Below the pieces are notes generated by a model. The model had not been told where the DNA came from. It saw nothing but the letters and a program-made list of their open reading frames with translations, and did not search any database. This document shows, one piece after another, positions 12,771 through 21,774 of a stretch of DNA of 64,000 nt (the stretch's first letter is position 1; each line of letters opens with the position of its first letter). The position numbers and the translations under genes were made by a program. This DNA is from Thalassotalea psychrophila. Its GTDB lineage: Bacteria > Pseudomonadota > Gammaproteobacteria > Enterobacterales > Alteromonadaceae. The DNA is taken from positions 1,178,001 through 1,242,000 of the forward strand of contig NZ_CP134145.1 of the NCBI RefSeq assembly GCF_031583595.1, read 5' to 3'.

Positions 12771-13688
12771 ATGTACTTAAAAACAATAACTAAGCTTACC
12801 GTCATTAGTTGTTTACTATTACATCTATTTGCTTGTAATAATGATGAGCAAGCCAATAGCAGTAATAAAGAAATAGTTACTGAAACCTTCATTGATAAGC
12901 AAACCAACAATGAACCTTGGCACAAAATTGAACAACAGAATCTACTTTATCTTCAGCTAGACACCGGTACTGTAACTATTTTACTCGCTGACTTTTTCGC
13001 GCCTAAACATGCTAAATACATTCAAGACTTAGTGAACGAAGGCTTTTATGATGGTCTACCGTTATACCGAGTAATTGAAAACTTTGTGGTACAAGGTGGG
13101 GATATTAGTGAGCAGAAAGCAAGTAGTGTTAAACGTACTATGAAAGCAGAATTTGAACGCACGATACATGCACAAACGCCATTTAGCCTAGTACAACAAA
13201 ATGATTTATTGGCAGAGCAAACTGGATTTATTAATGGCTTTGCCGTAGGCCGTTCAGTTAGCGAGGGTAAAGAATGGTTGATTCATTGTCCTGGAGCGAT
13301 TAACTTAGCCAGAGGTAATCACCCAAATTCAGGCACAACCGATTTTGCTATTATGTTTGGCACAGCGCCAAGGCACCTTGATAGAAACATGAGCATATTT
13401 GGCCGTATTATTGCCGGTTGGGATCACTTTTATCAAGTCAAGCGAGGGCCAAAAGAAAAAGGTGGTGTAATTAGTGATACGAGTAAAGCAAGCTTTATAG
13501 TAAAAGCCTATCTTGGCTCTAGCCTTGCAGTAGATGAACAACAAACTGTTTATCTTGAAAATACCGCAACGCCTGAGTTTGAACAAAGAATAATAAAACG
13601 ACGCAAGTTAGATAATGATTTTTATCAATACAAAGGTAATGGCAATATGGACGTGTGTTATTTTCCGATTAAAATCAAGTTTGATTAG
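12771..13688 (+). CDS. Cyclophilin-type peptidyl-prolyl isomerase lipoprotein
   Basis: A predicted periplasm-facing prolyl isomerase. The N-terminus has a signal peptide with lipobox LFAC (Cys22), so it should be lipid-anchored. The cyclophilin fold is shown by DTGTVTILLADFFAPKH, FYDGLPLYRVIENFVVQGGD with the catalytic Arg, and later INLARGNHPNSGTTDFAIM and IFGRIIAGWDHFYQV. At 305 residues it is much longer than a minimal cyclophilin (about 165) because of an insert near 120-160 and an extended C-terminus. It sits after the oadGAB terminator and is probably transcribed alone or with the VOC gene 52 bases downstream. A second, shorter cyclophilin is at 17809-18420. Confidence 0.88.
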   Translation: MYLKTITKLTVISCLLLHLFACNNDEQANSSNKEIVTETFIDKQTNNEPWHKIEQQNLLYLQLDTGTVTILLADFFAPKHAKYIQDLVNEGFYDGLPLYRVIENFVVQGGDISEQKASSVKRTMKAEFERTIHAQTPFSLVQQNDLLAEQTGFINGFAVGRSVSEGKEWLIHCPGAINLARGNHPNSGTTDFAIMFGTAPRHLDRNMSIFGRIIAGWDHFYQVKRGPKEKGGVISDTSKASFIVKAYLGSSLAVDEQQTVYLENTATPEFEQRIIKRRKLDNDFYQYKGNGNMDVCYFPIKIKFD

Positions 13689-13740
13689 TCGCGGGCCAAA
13701 GCGAAAATTTAATATTTGTTTATCTAAAGAGGATTAGTGC

Positions 13741-14094
13741 ATGGATAGTCATGAAAAAATTAATTATTTAGAGCTACCAGCAAAAGACCTAATGGCCATT
13801 AAACGTTTTTACCAAAACACGTTTGATTGGAAATTTGTTGACTACGGCGATGAATATTGTGCCTTTAATGACGGTGTGATTAATGGCGGTTTTTATCAAG
13901 CAGATATTAGAAGTAGCTATGAAAGGGGTGGGGCTTTAATTGTACTATACAGTAAACACCTTGAAGAGACTGCTGCGAAGGTGCTAAATAATAAAGGCAT
14001 TATTGTGAAGCCCATATTTGCTTTTCCAGGTGGGCGTCGTTTTCACTTTACCGACCCAAATGGAAATGAATTAGCCGTTTGGTCAGATAAATAA
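13741..14094 (+). CDS. VOC (glyoxalase/bleomycin resistance) family protein
   Basis: A 117-residue single vicinal-oxygen-chelate domain. It opens with INYLELPAKDLMAIKRFYQNTFDWKF and ends with FPGGRRFHFTDPNGNELAVWS, both typical of the betaalphabetabetabeta repeats of this superfamily. Metal-ligand positions are not fully conserved as in glyoxalase I, so the substrate cannot be named. A plausible ribosome site (AGAGGA) precedes the ATG. It converges on rhlE, with a 20-bp palindrome between the stops. Confidence 0.85.
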   Translation: MDSHEKINYLELPAKDLMAIKRFYQNTFDWKFVDYGDEYCAFNDGVINGGFYQADIRSSYERGGALIVLYSKHLEETAAKVLNNKGIIVKPIFAFPGGRRFHFTDPNGNELAVWSDK

Positions 14095-14103
14095 CTAAAA
14101 ACC

Positions 14104-14147
14104 AGGGTCAGAGTCAGGTTATTATTAAATAACCTGACTCTGACCCT
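14104..14147. repeat. GGGTCAGAG palindrome between convergent genes (copy A)
   Basis: A perfect 20-bp inverted repeat starting AGGGTCAGAGTCAGG (14104-14123, with 14128-14147) around a 4-base loop. It lies between the stops of the VOC gene and rhlE and may act as a bidirectional terminator. Related copies are at 32100 and 46380. Confidence 0.85.
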
Positions 14148-14161
14148 AGTTTATTAAATTT

Positions 14162-15562
14162 TTATCCTTCAGTTCTTCTGCCTCTATTACCACCACTTGG
14201 TTTAGAGCCACCTGCTGGTTTAGAACGACGATTTCCCGATGGTTTACCATTACCACCGCTAGTGTTTTTAGCATAAGGGTTATCACGTTGAGTATGTCGT
14301 TTATTTTTACCCGCCGGCTTATGCCCTCTAGCATTGTCGCCACTACGCTGACCGTCTTGATGTTCTGCTTTTGGCTTTTTCGGTTGTTTCGCTTTAAAGG
14401 GGCGAATATCTTTTGAAACAGGTACAACGTTAGCTGCTTGAAATCCGTCGACTTCGGCACGTTCTATTAATTTTTGAGTTAAGCGCTCAATGTCGACAAG
14501 CAATTTAAATTCGTCGGCGCACACTAATGAGATAGCATGACCGGTACTGCCAGCACGTCCTGTACGACCAATACGATGCACATAATCTTCTGAAACATGT
14601 GGTAATTCAAAATTTACTACTTGTGGTAATTGGTCGATATCGATGCCACGAGCAGCAATATCGGTTGCCACTAATACTCTAATATTACCCGCTTTAAATT
14701 CAGCCAATGCTTTGGTTCTTGCGCCTTGGCTTTTATTACCATGAATGGCCATTGCTTTAATGCCGTCTGCTTCAAGGTGTTTGGTAAGCTTATTCGCACC
14801 ATGTTTAGTTTTGGTAAACACTAATACTTGTTGCCAATTATTATGGCCAACTAAATAAGACAGTAAACGAGCTTTTTTGTTTTTGTCAGTGGTGTAAACT
14901 AATTGTTCAACTGTAGGTGCAGTTGCATTTCGTGGTGTTACTGATATTTCAACTGGGTTATTAACTAAGCCTTTAGCAAGGTCTCTAATTTCGTCAGAGA
15001 ACGTTGCTGAGAATAATAGGTTTTGACGTTTTTTCGGCAACAGCGCAATAATTTTTTTAATGTCGCGAATAAAGCCCATATCCAGCATTCTGTCGGCTTC
15101 ATCTAAAACTAAAATTTCTACTTGATTAAACTTAACTGCATTTTGTTGGTACAAATCCATTAAACGCCCTGGGGTGGCGACTAAAATATCAATGCCCCCG
15201 CGTAGGCGCATCATTTGTGGATTGGCTTTTACACCACCAAAAATAATATAAGAGCTTAAGCCTAAATTCTTACCATAGGTTGCTACGCTATCACCGACTT
15301 GGGCGGCAAGTTCACGTGTTGGTGTTAGTATCAAGGTTCTAATATGATTAGGCTTTACCTTTTCACCTTTTGATAATTTTTCTAAAATAGGCAGGGTGAA
15401 ACCAGCAGTTTTACCTGTACCTGTTTGCGCTGCAGCCATAACATCTTTACCCGCAAGAACCGCAGGAATTGCTTGTTCTTGGATCGGAGAAGGAGTGTCG
15501 TAACCTTGTTCGGCAACTGCAGATAAAATCGGGGCTGATAAGCCCAAAGAGTCAAAGCTCAT
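14162..15562 (-). CDS. rhlE: DEAD-box ATP-dependent RNA helicase RhlE
   Basis: An RNA helicase involved in ribosome assembly and RNA turnover. The first residues ([13 protein letters not shown]) match RhlE. Motifs in order: Q motif near 27 (TPSPIQEQ), Walker A AQTGTGKT (45-52), PTREL near 81, DEAD at 154-157, SAT at 185-187, and [10 protein letters not shown] in the second RecA domain. After about residue 375 comes a basic, low-complexity tail rich in Lys, Gly, Asn and Arg (ending [16 protein letters not shown]), an RNA-binding extension common in RhlE. Total length is 466, close to E. coli (454). Cold marine bacteria often induce such helicases in the cold; no specific regulatory site was seen. 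Confidence 0.95.
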   Translation of the reverse strand: MSFDSLGLSAPILSAVAEQGYDTPSPIQEQAIPAVLAGKDVMAAAQTGTGKTAGFTLPILEKLSKGEKVKPNHIRTLILTPTRELAAQVGDSVATYGKNLGLSSYIIFGGVKANPQMMRLRGGIDILVATPGRLMDLYQQNAVKFNQVEILVLDEADRMLDMGFIRDIKKIIALLPKKRQNLLFSATFSDEIRDLAKGLVNNPVEISVTPRNATAPTVEQLVYTTDKNKKARLLSYLVGHNNWQQVLVFTKTKHGANKLTKHLEADGIKAMAIHGNKSQGARTKALAEFKAGNIRVLVATDIAARGIDIDQLPQVVNFELPHVSEDYVHRIGRTGRAGSTGHAISLVCADEFKLLVDIERLTQKLIERAEVDGFQAANVVPVSKDIRPFKAKQPKKPKAEHQDGQRSGDNARGHKPAGKNKRHTQRDNPYAKNTSGGNGKPSGNRRSKPAGGSKPSGGNRGRRTEG

Positions 15563-15689
15563 AGAAAAATCTCTTGGTTAAATAGAAAAAGTGATTACAG
15601 ACTGTTCAAGCTGCAAGCCGGCGCAGCTTACAGTATAGTCTTTGTTGATGCAAACGAGGGCGTTTTATTATTTTGCTAGGGTTAATAAA

Positions 15690-15860
15690 TCACTGAGTAA
15701 GGTGAATCATTAAGGTAAAGAAGCCTACAATAATCAAATTGAAAGCAATTATATAGGCAAAACCTATCAGGCCTTGCTTCAACGTATAGTTGTGCTTTTT
15801 TAGGTACCATAACCAAATTAAGCTCATGATTATTGGGATTAAGAAAAACAATCGGATCAT
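15690..15860 (-). CDS. Small membrane protein, 56 residues
   Basis: This short ORF lies in the 347-base gap between ampG and rhlE. It reads MIRLFFLIPIIMSLIWLWYL, then a short basic loop (KKHNYTLKQG), then a second hydrophobic stretch (LIGFAYIIAFNLIIVGFFTL) and the end MIHLTQ. That is a clean two-helix hairpin with both ends short. AAGG stands 10-11 bases before the ATG. It is on the same strand as ampG (upstream of it is rhlE territory, downstream lies rhlE). No function is recognised. The even hydrophobic layout argues against chance, but conservation cannot be tested here. Confidence 0.55.
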   Translation of the reverse strand: MIRLFFLIPIIMSLIWLWYLKKHNYTLKQGLIGFAYIIAFNLIIVGFFTLMIHLTQ

Positions 15861-15909
15861 ATTTTAAAAAGCCTTAACTAGTTGTTATTTATATAATAGC
15901 GTAAATATC

Positions 15910-17187
15910 TTAATGTTGTTTAATTTTGATTTCTTGCTTTGGATTCCATGGTGCTACTTTAAATAACATCAACATTCCAGGGACCGCTAATGCAGTACAT
16001 AAAAAGAAAAATGATGTCCAGCCAACTTGCTCAACAATAAATCCTGTTGACGCATTGGCGAAGGTTCTTGGCAACGCTGTGAGTGCAGTGAATAACGCAA
16101 ATTGAGTTGCTGCGAACGTAGGATTGGTCGTTTTAGCGATAAACGCGGTAAATGCAGCTGTGCCTAAACCGACACCTAAATATTCAAATCCCATAGCAAA
16201 AGCTAAGGCATATGTGTTGTGACCAATTTCAGCTAATGCTGCAAAACCAAGTATTGAAATAATTTGTACAAAACCAAAAATCCAAAGGGCACGATTAATA
16301 CTAAGCTTGATCATAATGACGCCGCCAACAGCTAAACCTATGGTCATAGCGATTAGAGAAGCTGTTTTTGCAACCACGCCTATTTCAGTATTAGTAAAAC
16401 CTAAATCGATAAAGAAAGGCGTTTGCAGCGCCGTAGCCATGTTATCACCAAGCTTATATAAAAATAAGAATGATAAAATCATCAATGCAGATTTAACACC
16501 CTCTCTATTGATGAAGTCTTTAAAAGGTAAAACTATTGCTTGTTTCAATGTTTGCGGAGCATTCGCTTCTCTTCTTGCTTCGCTCACGCATAGGGTCATG
16601 ATAATACCTGCTAGCATAAATGCTGCAACGACAATAAATACGATTTGCCAAGGCATATGATCAGCTAAAATAAAACCTAAAGAACCCGGAACTAGGCCCG
16701 ACAATCGATATGCTTGAACATGTATAGAATTGCCTATACCTAGTTCATGATCTGGCAATAACTCTCTTCGATAAGCATCAAGCACAATATCTTGACTGGC
16801 ACTGAAAAATGCAACCGCAGCGGCCAAGTAAGCAACGGTCCAAATAGACATAGTTGGGTTTATATAACCAAAACTCGCAATGGAGAGTAATAAACATACC
16901 TGAGTAAATAGCATCCAGCCTCGGCGTCGTCCCAAAAATGGAAATGAATACCTGTCCATTGCTGGTGACCACAAAAACTTCCATACGTAAGGAATGCCAA
17001 TGAGGGAAAATAAGCCAATTTCTGCAAGACTTACACCTTCGCTACGCAACCATCCTGGTATTAGTTGATAAAGAAAGAAAAGAGGTAAACCTGAACTGAA
17101 ACCCGTAAATATACAAATAAGCATACGCTTATTTAAAATAGCGTCTTTAATTGTGGGCGTATTAACTGTAGGCGTAGAGAAAGACAT
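15910..17187 (-). CDS. ampG: AmpG-type major facilitator permease
   Basis: An inner-membrane MFS transporter that imports 1,6-anhydro-muropeptides for cell-wall recycling in the AmpG family. It has 425 residues and about 12 membrane segments. The AmpG-like N-terminal region reads FTGFSSGLPLFFLYQLIPGW with KFLWSPAMDRYSFPFLGRRRGW shortly after (the MFS A-motif equivalent), then SASQDIVLDAYRRELL in the middle and LGVGLGTAAFTAFIAK in the second half. In E. coli ampG and yajG are adjacent and divergent from bolA; here ampG is in the same group with yajG and bolA nearby. The encoded transport specificity is inferred from family and context. Confidence 0.9.
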   Translation of the reverse strand: MSFSTPTVNTPTIKDAILNKRMLICIFTGFSSGLPLFFLYQLIPGWLRSEGVSLAEIGLFSLIGIPYVWKFLWSPAMDRYSFPFLGRRRGWMLFTQVCLLLSIASFGYINPTMSIWTVAYLAAAVAFFSASQDIVLDAYRRELLPDHELGIGNSIHVQAYRLSGLVPGSLGFILADHMPWQIVFIVVAAFMLAGIIMTLCVSEARREANAPQTLKQAIVLPFKDFINREGVKSALMILSFLFLYKLGDNMATALQTPFFIDLGFTNTEIGVVAKTASLIAMTIGLAVGGVIMIKLSINRALWIFGFVQIISILGFAALAEIGHNTYALAFAMGFEYLGVGLGTAAFTAFIAKTTNPTFAATQFALFTALTALPRTFANASTGFIVEQVGWTSFFFLCTALAVPGMLMLFKVAPWNPKQEIKIKQH

Positions 17188-17299
17188 TGATGAAAGCCTA
17201 AATGATTTTTATTAATAGATTTAGTATTGCTAAGGTAAGGCTAACAAATGCTTGATAAAAAAAGAAGTAAAGAATAGATATACAATTGTAATTAGTTAT

Positions 17300-17638
17300 T
17301 TAATCTACAGGTCTCCAGCCTACGCAGTGGATTGGGTAAGCGCCATGACCTTTTAAAAACTCTAGGCAAGTTGTAATCTCTTCAATTAGATCTTTATCGT
17401 CATCTAAATTGCTAATAGCACCTAATTTTAATTCATGGATGAGGTGCCAAAAAACTCGTTCTCTTGTACAACCAGGAGTTTCGTCGGTGACATTTAATTG
17501 ACCCCACTCTTCAAAACAGTCCCAAATAAAGTTTTCAACTTCAGTGTGATGAACCGAATTTTTGAGCAAAGCCTCAAGGAAATACATTAACCTTGATATT
17601 TTATCATTTATGAAAATTTCGATATGCAAATTACCCAC
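17300..17638 (-). CDS. Hypothetical protein, ampG-side
   Basis: Not recognised. Up to 112 residues, soluble, without signal peptide or membrane segment, acidic, with a central helix-rich part (WHLIHELKLGAIS, DLIEEITTCLEFLKG) and a C-terminal end AYPIHCVGWRPVD. The first in-frame start is a GTG at 17638; a TTG three codons later (17629) sits five bases after AGGTGG and is the better start by ribosome-site spacing. It lies between ampG and the cyclophilin gene with gaps of 112 and 170 bases, so it may be its own unit. Confidence 0.6.
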   Translation of the reverse strand: MGNLHIEIFINDKISRLMYFLEALLKNSVHHTEVENFIWDCFEEWGQLNVTDETPGCTRERVFWHLIHELKLGAISNLDDDKDLIEEITTCLEFLKGHGAYPIHCVGWRPVD

Positions 17639-17808
17639 CTAAATTAAACACCTAAACAACTCAAGTTTGTGAGTTACCATAAAGCCTAGATGAGAAGTTT
17701 TTATATTGCGAATATATAAATGTTAAAAGCTGTTAAATAATCTTCAAATAATGTTTGAAATATTATCTTGTTCGGATAAGTGTTTGAATTTGTGCCTGAT
17801 TATGTGTT

Positions 17809-18420
17809 TTATGGGGTTTCTTGATGGATATAATCTTCAGGTAGTAAAGTTGCCTTTATTAATACAATTGGCTCTAGTGGTACGTCTGGCCAACCTTGCC
17901 CTTCGTGAAAGTCAGTTTCACTTGCAGCCATCTTTTCTAACACTTCTTCACCGAAGGTTACCGAGCCAAAAACCGTATATCCCCATGAACGACCCGGATC
18001 TAAGCTAGTATTCTCACCAACGTTAAAATAGAACTGTCTAATCGAACTGTGTGGATCATATTGGCGTGCCATAGCAATAGAGCCAAAGGTATTTTTTAGG
18101 CCGTTACCTGACTCATTAAAAATAGTGTCATGTTCTCTTTTTGGAATGAAGTTAGCGTCATAGCCACCGCCTTGCACAACAAAATCACTAATAACTCGGT
18201 GGAAAATAGTATTGTTATACTCCCCTGAAATCACATAAAACAGAAAGTTGTTTACTGCGATAGGAGCTTTAACTCTGTCTAGTTCAACAATGATCAACCC
18301 ATGAGAGGTTTCCATTTTTATTTGCGGATAGAGATTATTAGCATCAATAATTTTTTGTTTACCTGCCGCTTGACTAAATAAAGAAACAAAACAGAAAGAC
18401 AAGATGGCTAATAAACGCAT
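17809..18420 (-). CDS. Periplasmic cyclophilin-type peptidyl-prolyl isomerase
   Basis: A prolyl cis-trans isomerase with an N-terminal signal peptide (MRLLAILSFCFVSLFSQAAG). The cyclophilin core is clear: VELDRVKAPIAVNNFLFYV, TIFHRVISDFVVQGGGYD with the catalytic Arg, NTFGSIAMAR, and WGYTVFGSVTFGEEVLEKM. It has 203 residues, a normal PpiA-like length. It begins 5 bases after the yajG stop on the same strand and follows rlmG and yajG, so rlmG-yajG-ppi is probably one transcript. PpiA-like folding aid in the periplasm is the likely role. Confidence 0.9.
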   Translation of the reverse strand: MRLLAILSFCFVSLFSQAAGKQKIIDANNLYPQIKMETSHGLIIVELDRVKAPIAVNNFLFYVISGEYNNTIFHRVISDFVVQGGGYDANFIPKREHDTIFNESGNGLKNTFGSIAMARQYDPHSSIRQFYFNVGENTSLDPGRSWGYTVFGSVTFGEEVLEKMAASETDFHEGQGWPDVPLEPIVLIKATLLPEDYIHQETP

Positions 18421-18425
18421 TATGA

Positions 18426-18986
18426 TTATCCCTTAATAAAGTTTTGTAATTGTTGATCTTCTAATACTTGTAAAATCAGTTTAGCAAGCTGAATATTAAA
18501 ATCACGTTGTAATTCGTCAATGTCAGCTGTTAAAGCACCGCGTGTAGTTGCTCTCAATGTGAACGTTTTTGATAACGTTTGTGCTGGATTTTCAACTTTA
18601 ACTTTTAATTTAATGATGGTGTTGGCACGGTAATCTAAAACATCTTGGTTTACATATGTACGGGCTCGTTCAACATTAAACTCAACTTGTAGATCAGAGT
18701 TGTCAGCCACATTTAAACCTTGTGAAGTCAATTCACTAGCAAATTTTGCCACCAGCACATCTTTTAAAGAGCTTGTGGTACCAATTAATGTAGAAGGATC
18801 TTCAGCACTTAATAGCTCAACGATATGGACGGTTGAACGTAGGTCGTTGACCGAAACTTTAGCACTTAAATTTTTATAAACTTGACCTGTAGCATTGGTC
18901 ACGGTTGGGTTCAAGGTAATAGCTGTTGGCTCACTAGCACAACCTGCAATCAATAAAATAGATAAAACAACAGGGATAAATTTCAA
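18426..18986 (-). CDS. yajG: YajG family lipoprotein
   Basis: A predicted lipoprotein of 186 residues with signal peptide and lipobox LIAGC (Cys16). The rest matches the YajG family: early VNDLRSTVHIVELL segment, a central ELTSQGLNVADNSDLQVEFNV region, and a C-terminal part ADIDELQRDFNIQLAKLILQVL. The function of YajG is unknown. Genome context is conserved with ampG and bolA. It starts 5 bases beyond the rlmG stop and likely shares its mRNA. Confidence 0.85.
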   Translation of the reverse strand: MKFIPVVLSILLIAGCASEPTAITLNPTVTNATGQVYKNLSAKVSVNDLRSTVHIVELLSAEDPSTLIGTTSSLKDVLVAKFASELTSQGLNVADNSDLQVEFNVERARTYVNQDVLDYRANTIIKLKVKVENPAQTLSKTFTLRATTRGALTADIDELQRDFNIQLAKLILQVLEDQQLQNFIKG

Positions 18987-18991
18987 TTTCT

Positions 18992-20128
18992 TTACTTCTT
19001 CGCTGATAAAATGACAAACTTCGAATTACTAGCAATTGTCTCACAATTTCCAAATAAACGTTGTAACTTAATGTGATATGCAAGTTGCCTGTTGCCTATT
19101 ATCCTTAATTCGCCACCTTTTTTCAAAGCATTATAACTTTGTTTAAACATTTGCCAGGCAATATGGTCGGTTACAGCAGCCTGTTGATGAAAAGGAGGAT
19201 TACATAAGACTAAATCTAAGCTACTTGATTCAACATCAGTTAAACAATCATTTACGTAAAAATAACATTGCGCTTCTTTGTCGGGTAAGTTGTTGATAAT
19301 ATTGTCTTTGGTAGATTGAATTGCCATGTAAGATTCATCATAAAAATGCATGTTTATATCTGGGTTTTTGGCCAGCATGGCAAGACCAATTACACCGTTT
19401 CCACAGCCTAAATCGGCTACGTCAATATTGCCATTAATACTTGGCAAATTTTCAAGTAAATTGCGACCACCAATGTCTAGGTTGTCACGAGAAAAGACAT
19501 TAGCCAAATTTGAAATTGTAAAATCAGTTTTTTCTAATGGCCAAATCTTTGCCTTTGGTAATTCTGTTTTTTTATTTGTATCAAGTTTTGAAAATATCAA
19601 TCGAGATTTTTTTACTGCTAAAGATGTCTTTGTTTCACCAATATGTTTTTCAAATAGGTTCAACGTTGATGTATGAATATCTTTAGCGCGGGCAGCAGCA
19701 ATGATCAAAGTATCTGTATTTGCACATTGTTGTATTTGCTGTAATTGATACTCTAAATAAGCCTTACCTTTAGGAAGTTTTAAAATAACAATATCTACTG
19801 GAGTCGTTATTGCCGATAAACTATCTAAAAAGTTAATGTTATCCATATCAATATAATTCGTATCAAGATTGTATTTAACACCTTGTTGTGAAATATAAGA
19901 GTCATGAATTAGTTGTAGATTATGGTGATATAAATTAACTGTTAATGCGCCAAAGCTATCATTGAAAATGACAATGTTTGTAGTCTCATTTAAAAAGTTG
20001 TTTTCTTCTAGATAATCAATAATATATTCATCAGCAGAATCCCATGCTTGTAAGCTACGATTTACTTGTGCAACAGGGAAACGTTCTAAATGAATAGGTT
20101 GGTCGTTTTTAAAGAAAGGGCTTAACAT
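18992..20128 (-). CDS. rlmG: 23S rRNA guanine-N2 methyltransferase RlmG
   Basis: Methylates G1835 of 23S rRNA (E. coli numbering) with S-adenosylmethionine. The 378 residues show the two-domain structure of RlmG: an N-terminal non-catalytic methyltransferase-like half (IHLERFPVAQ, LQAWDSADEY, IIAAARAKDIHTSTLNLFE) and a C-terminal catalytic half with NVFSRDNLDIGGRNLL, the SAM loop VADLGCGNGVIGLAML and the base-flipping motif CNPPFHQQ near residue 310. The closest relative RsmC also has NPPF but a different N-terminus. It is divergent from alkB with 76 bases between the starts. Confidence 0.92.
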   Translation of the reverse strand: MLSPFFKNDQPIHLERFPVAQVNRSLQAWDSADEYIIDYLEENNFLNETTNIVIFNDSFGALTVNLYHHNLQLIHDSYISQQGVKYNLDTNYIDMDNINFLDSLSAITTPVDIVILKLPKGKAYLEYQLQQIQQCANTDTLIIAAARAKDIHTSTLNLFEKHIGETKTSLAVKKSRLIFSKLDTNKKTELPKAKIWPLEKTDFTISNLANVFSRDNLDIGGRNLLENLPSINGNIDVADLGCGNGVIGLAMLAKNPDINMHFYDESYMAIQSTKDNIINNLPDKEAQCYFYVNDCLTDVESSSLDLVLCNPPFHQQAAVTDHIAWQMFKQSYNALKKGGELRIIGNRQLAYHIKLQRLFGNCETIASNSKFVILSAKK

Positions 20129-20204
20129 AAATTATTTTCAACAGTTATAAGTGCCGCTATTATACCTATAATTTAGTGGTAATAGATAAGTTTTTAAAAG
20201 GTTG

Positions 20205-20819
20205 ATGAAATTGTCAAACATGTTGAATTTTCCGGTAGAAAGTTATTGCCAAGGAGAACTGTTATATTGGCCAAGTTTTTATTCAAACCAACAGGCCAGT
20301 GAATTATATGTATCTTGTGTTGAACAATTACAGTGGCGGCAAGAGCAAATTAAAATGTTTGGCAAGCTGGTCACTATTCCAAGATTACAAGCCTGGTATG
20401 GGGATAAAGAGGCTGAGTATAAATATTCAGGTTTGCCATTAGTTCCTTTACCATGGCATAAAACACTATTAACTATTAAAGAGCATTGCCAACAGCAATT
20501 AAATACTCATTTTAATTCTGTTCTGGCAAACTATTACCGAGACAATAACGACTCTATGGGCTGGCATAGTGATAATGAAAAGCAACTTGGTATTCAACCA
20601 ACAATTGCCTCGGTATCACTTGGCCAAGAACGAAAGTTTTGTTTAAAACATAAATCCTCTGGAGAAAAGCTTAATTTAACTCTACAATCGGGGAGCTTAT
20701 TGGTAATGCAGGGCAATCTCCAGCAATACTGGCAACACGCTTTACCAAAATCAGCAAAGCCATTACAAGGGCGAGTGAACCTAACCTTTCGAAATATTCA
20801 GAATTTGGAATCATCATGA
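20205..20819 (+). CDS. alkB: AlkB-type Fe(II)/2-oxoglutarate dioxygenase
   Basis: A DNA/RNA demethylase family protein that oxidises alkyl groups off bases with Fe(II), O2 and 2-oxoglutarate. In the 204-residue form the iron triad is His121-x-Asp123 (MGWHSDNE) and His178 (WQHALP), and RVNLTFR (Arg190, Arg196) matches the 2-oxoglutarate binding arginine motif. The N-terminal part resembles the ALKBH2/3-like bacterial proteins (nucleotide recognition segment LQAWYGD). ATG 20205 is chosen; a TTG directly before it is an alternative. It overlaps bolA by 4 bases (ATGA), so the two are translationally coupled. Confidence 0.9.
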   Translation: MKLSNMLNFPVESYCQGELLYWPSFYSNQQASELYVSCVEQLQWRQEQIKMFGKLVTIPRLQAWYGDKEAEYKYSGLPLVPLPWHKTLLTIKEHCQQQLNTHFNSVLANYYRDNNDSMGWHSDNEKQLGIQPTIASVSLGQERKFCLKHKSSGEKLNLTLQSGSLLVMQGNLQQYWQHALPKSAKPLQGRVNLTFRNIQNLESS

Positions 20820-21130
20820 CTATAGCCGCTACCATAGAGCAAAAATTATTAGCCACATTTACCCCTATCTACCTTGAAGTAAATAATGAAAGCTTTATGC
20901 ATAATGTGCCTGAAGGTAGTGAATCACACTTTAAGGTTGTTATTGTCAGTGAAAAGTTTGATGGACAACGTTTAATTGGCCGACATCGTCAAGTTAACAC
21001 TGTCTTAGCTGATGAATTAGAAAACCATATCCATGCGCTGGCTATGCACACCTACACCCCAGAACAATGGAAAACCATGAACAATGGTGAAATACCAAAA
21101 TCGCCAAACTGTATGGGGGGAGGTAAATAA
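20816..21130 (+). CDS. bolA: BolA family protein
   Basis: BolA proteins partner with monothiol glutaredoxins in iron-sulphur trafficking and affect cell shape under stress. The 104-residue protein has the BolA fold order: N-terminal helix [35 protein letters not shown] with the conserved His region, and [14 protein letters not shown] with the nucleic-acid-like/Grx-binding part ending in [14 protein letters not shown]. The end is short and Gly-rich. The alkB coupling puts an Fe-dependent dioxygenase and an Fe-S factor on one transcript. Confidence 0.92.
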   Translation: MTIAATIEQKLLATFTPIYLEVNNESFMHNVPEGSESHFKVVIVSEKFDGQRLIGRHRQVNTVLADELENHIHALAMHTYTPEQWKTMNNGEIPKSPNCMGGGK

Positions 21131-21237
21131 CATTAATTAATGAATAAACCTCTTATTTAGCACTATTTGATATTTCCTCAATGTTAATTTTCTGTTATTT
21201 ATAAACAATAATAAAAAATAATTTCTTTGAGAATAAA

Positions 21238-21774
21238 ATGTACACCTCCTTTTTACGTCGGTTTATCTCAATAGCCGACGGTATTACCGAAGTTTTAGGT
21301 AAGGCTATTGCTTGGTTAACTCTATTGGTTGTATTACTTACTTTTGCGGTAGTAATGCTTCGATATGGTTTTAATCTTGGTTGGATAGCCATGCAAGAAT
21401 CTGTGCTATACGCGCATGGCGCTGTGTTTATGTTAGGCGCATCTTATACCTTAAAGCATGATGGCCATGTTCGTGTTGATATTTTTTACCAAAAATTTAC
21501 AACTAAGCAAAAAGCTGTGGTTAATTTATTTGGCACACTTTTATTACTTCTACCTGTATGTATCTTCACATTTTATATTAGCTATGACTATGTTGCTTTA
21601 TCTTGGGATATTCTTGAAAAGTCAAAAGAGCCCGGGGGGCTTCCTGCTGTATATCTTAATAAGTCACTTATTTTATTGTTAGTGGTGACTTTGGTGATAC
21701 AAGGTCTGGCAGAGATATTTCGTAATGTTCTCATACTAAATGATAATCGCGATATTAATGGGGGCGAAGAGTAA
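21238..21774 (+). CDS. dctQ: TRAP transporter small permease (DctQ)
   Basis: The small membrane subunit of a tripartite ATP-independent periplasmic transporter. 178 residues with four predicted helices. The DctQ-like segment ALGASYTLKHDGHVRVDIFY is seen as VFMLGASYTLKHDGHVRVDI, the usual signature. Its stop TAA shares its final A with the ATG of dctM, so the two are coupled. TRAP transporters use the Na+ gradient, which fits the rest of this window. Confidence 0.92.
   Translation: MYTSFLRRFISIADGITEVLGKAIAWLTLLVVLLTFAVVMLRYGFNLGWIAMQESVLYAHGAVFMLGASYTLKHDGHVRVDIFYQKFTTKQKAVVNLFGTLLLLLPVCIFTFYISYDYVALSWDILEKSKEPGGLPAVYLNKSLILLLVVTLVIQGLAEIFRNVLILNDNRDINGGEE

Noticed and set aside
17751..18008. 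85-residue plus-strand ORF
   Set aside because: It overlaps the cyclophilin gene on the other strand and has no start signal or homology.
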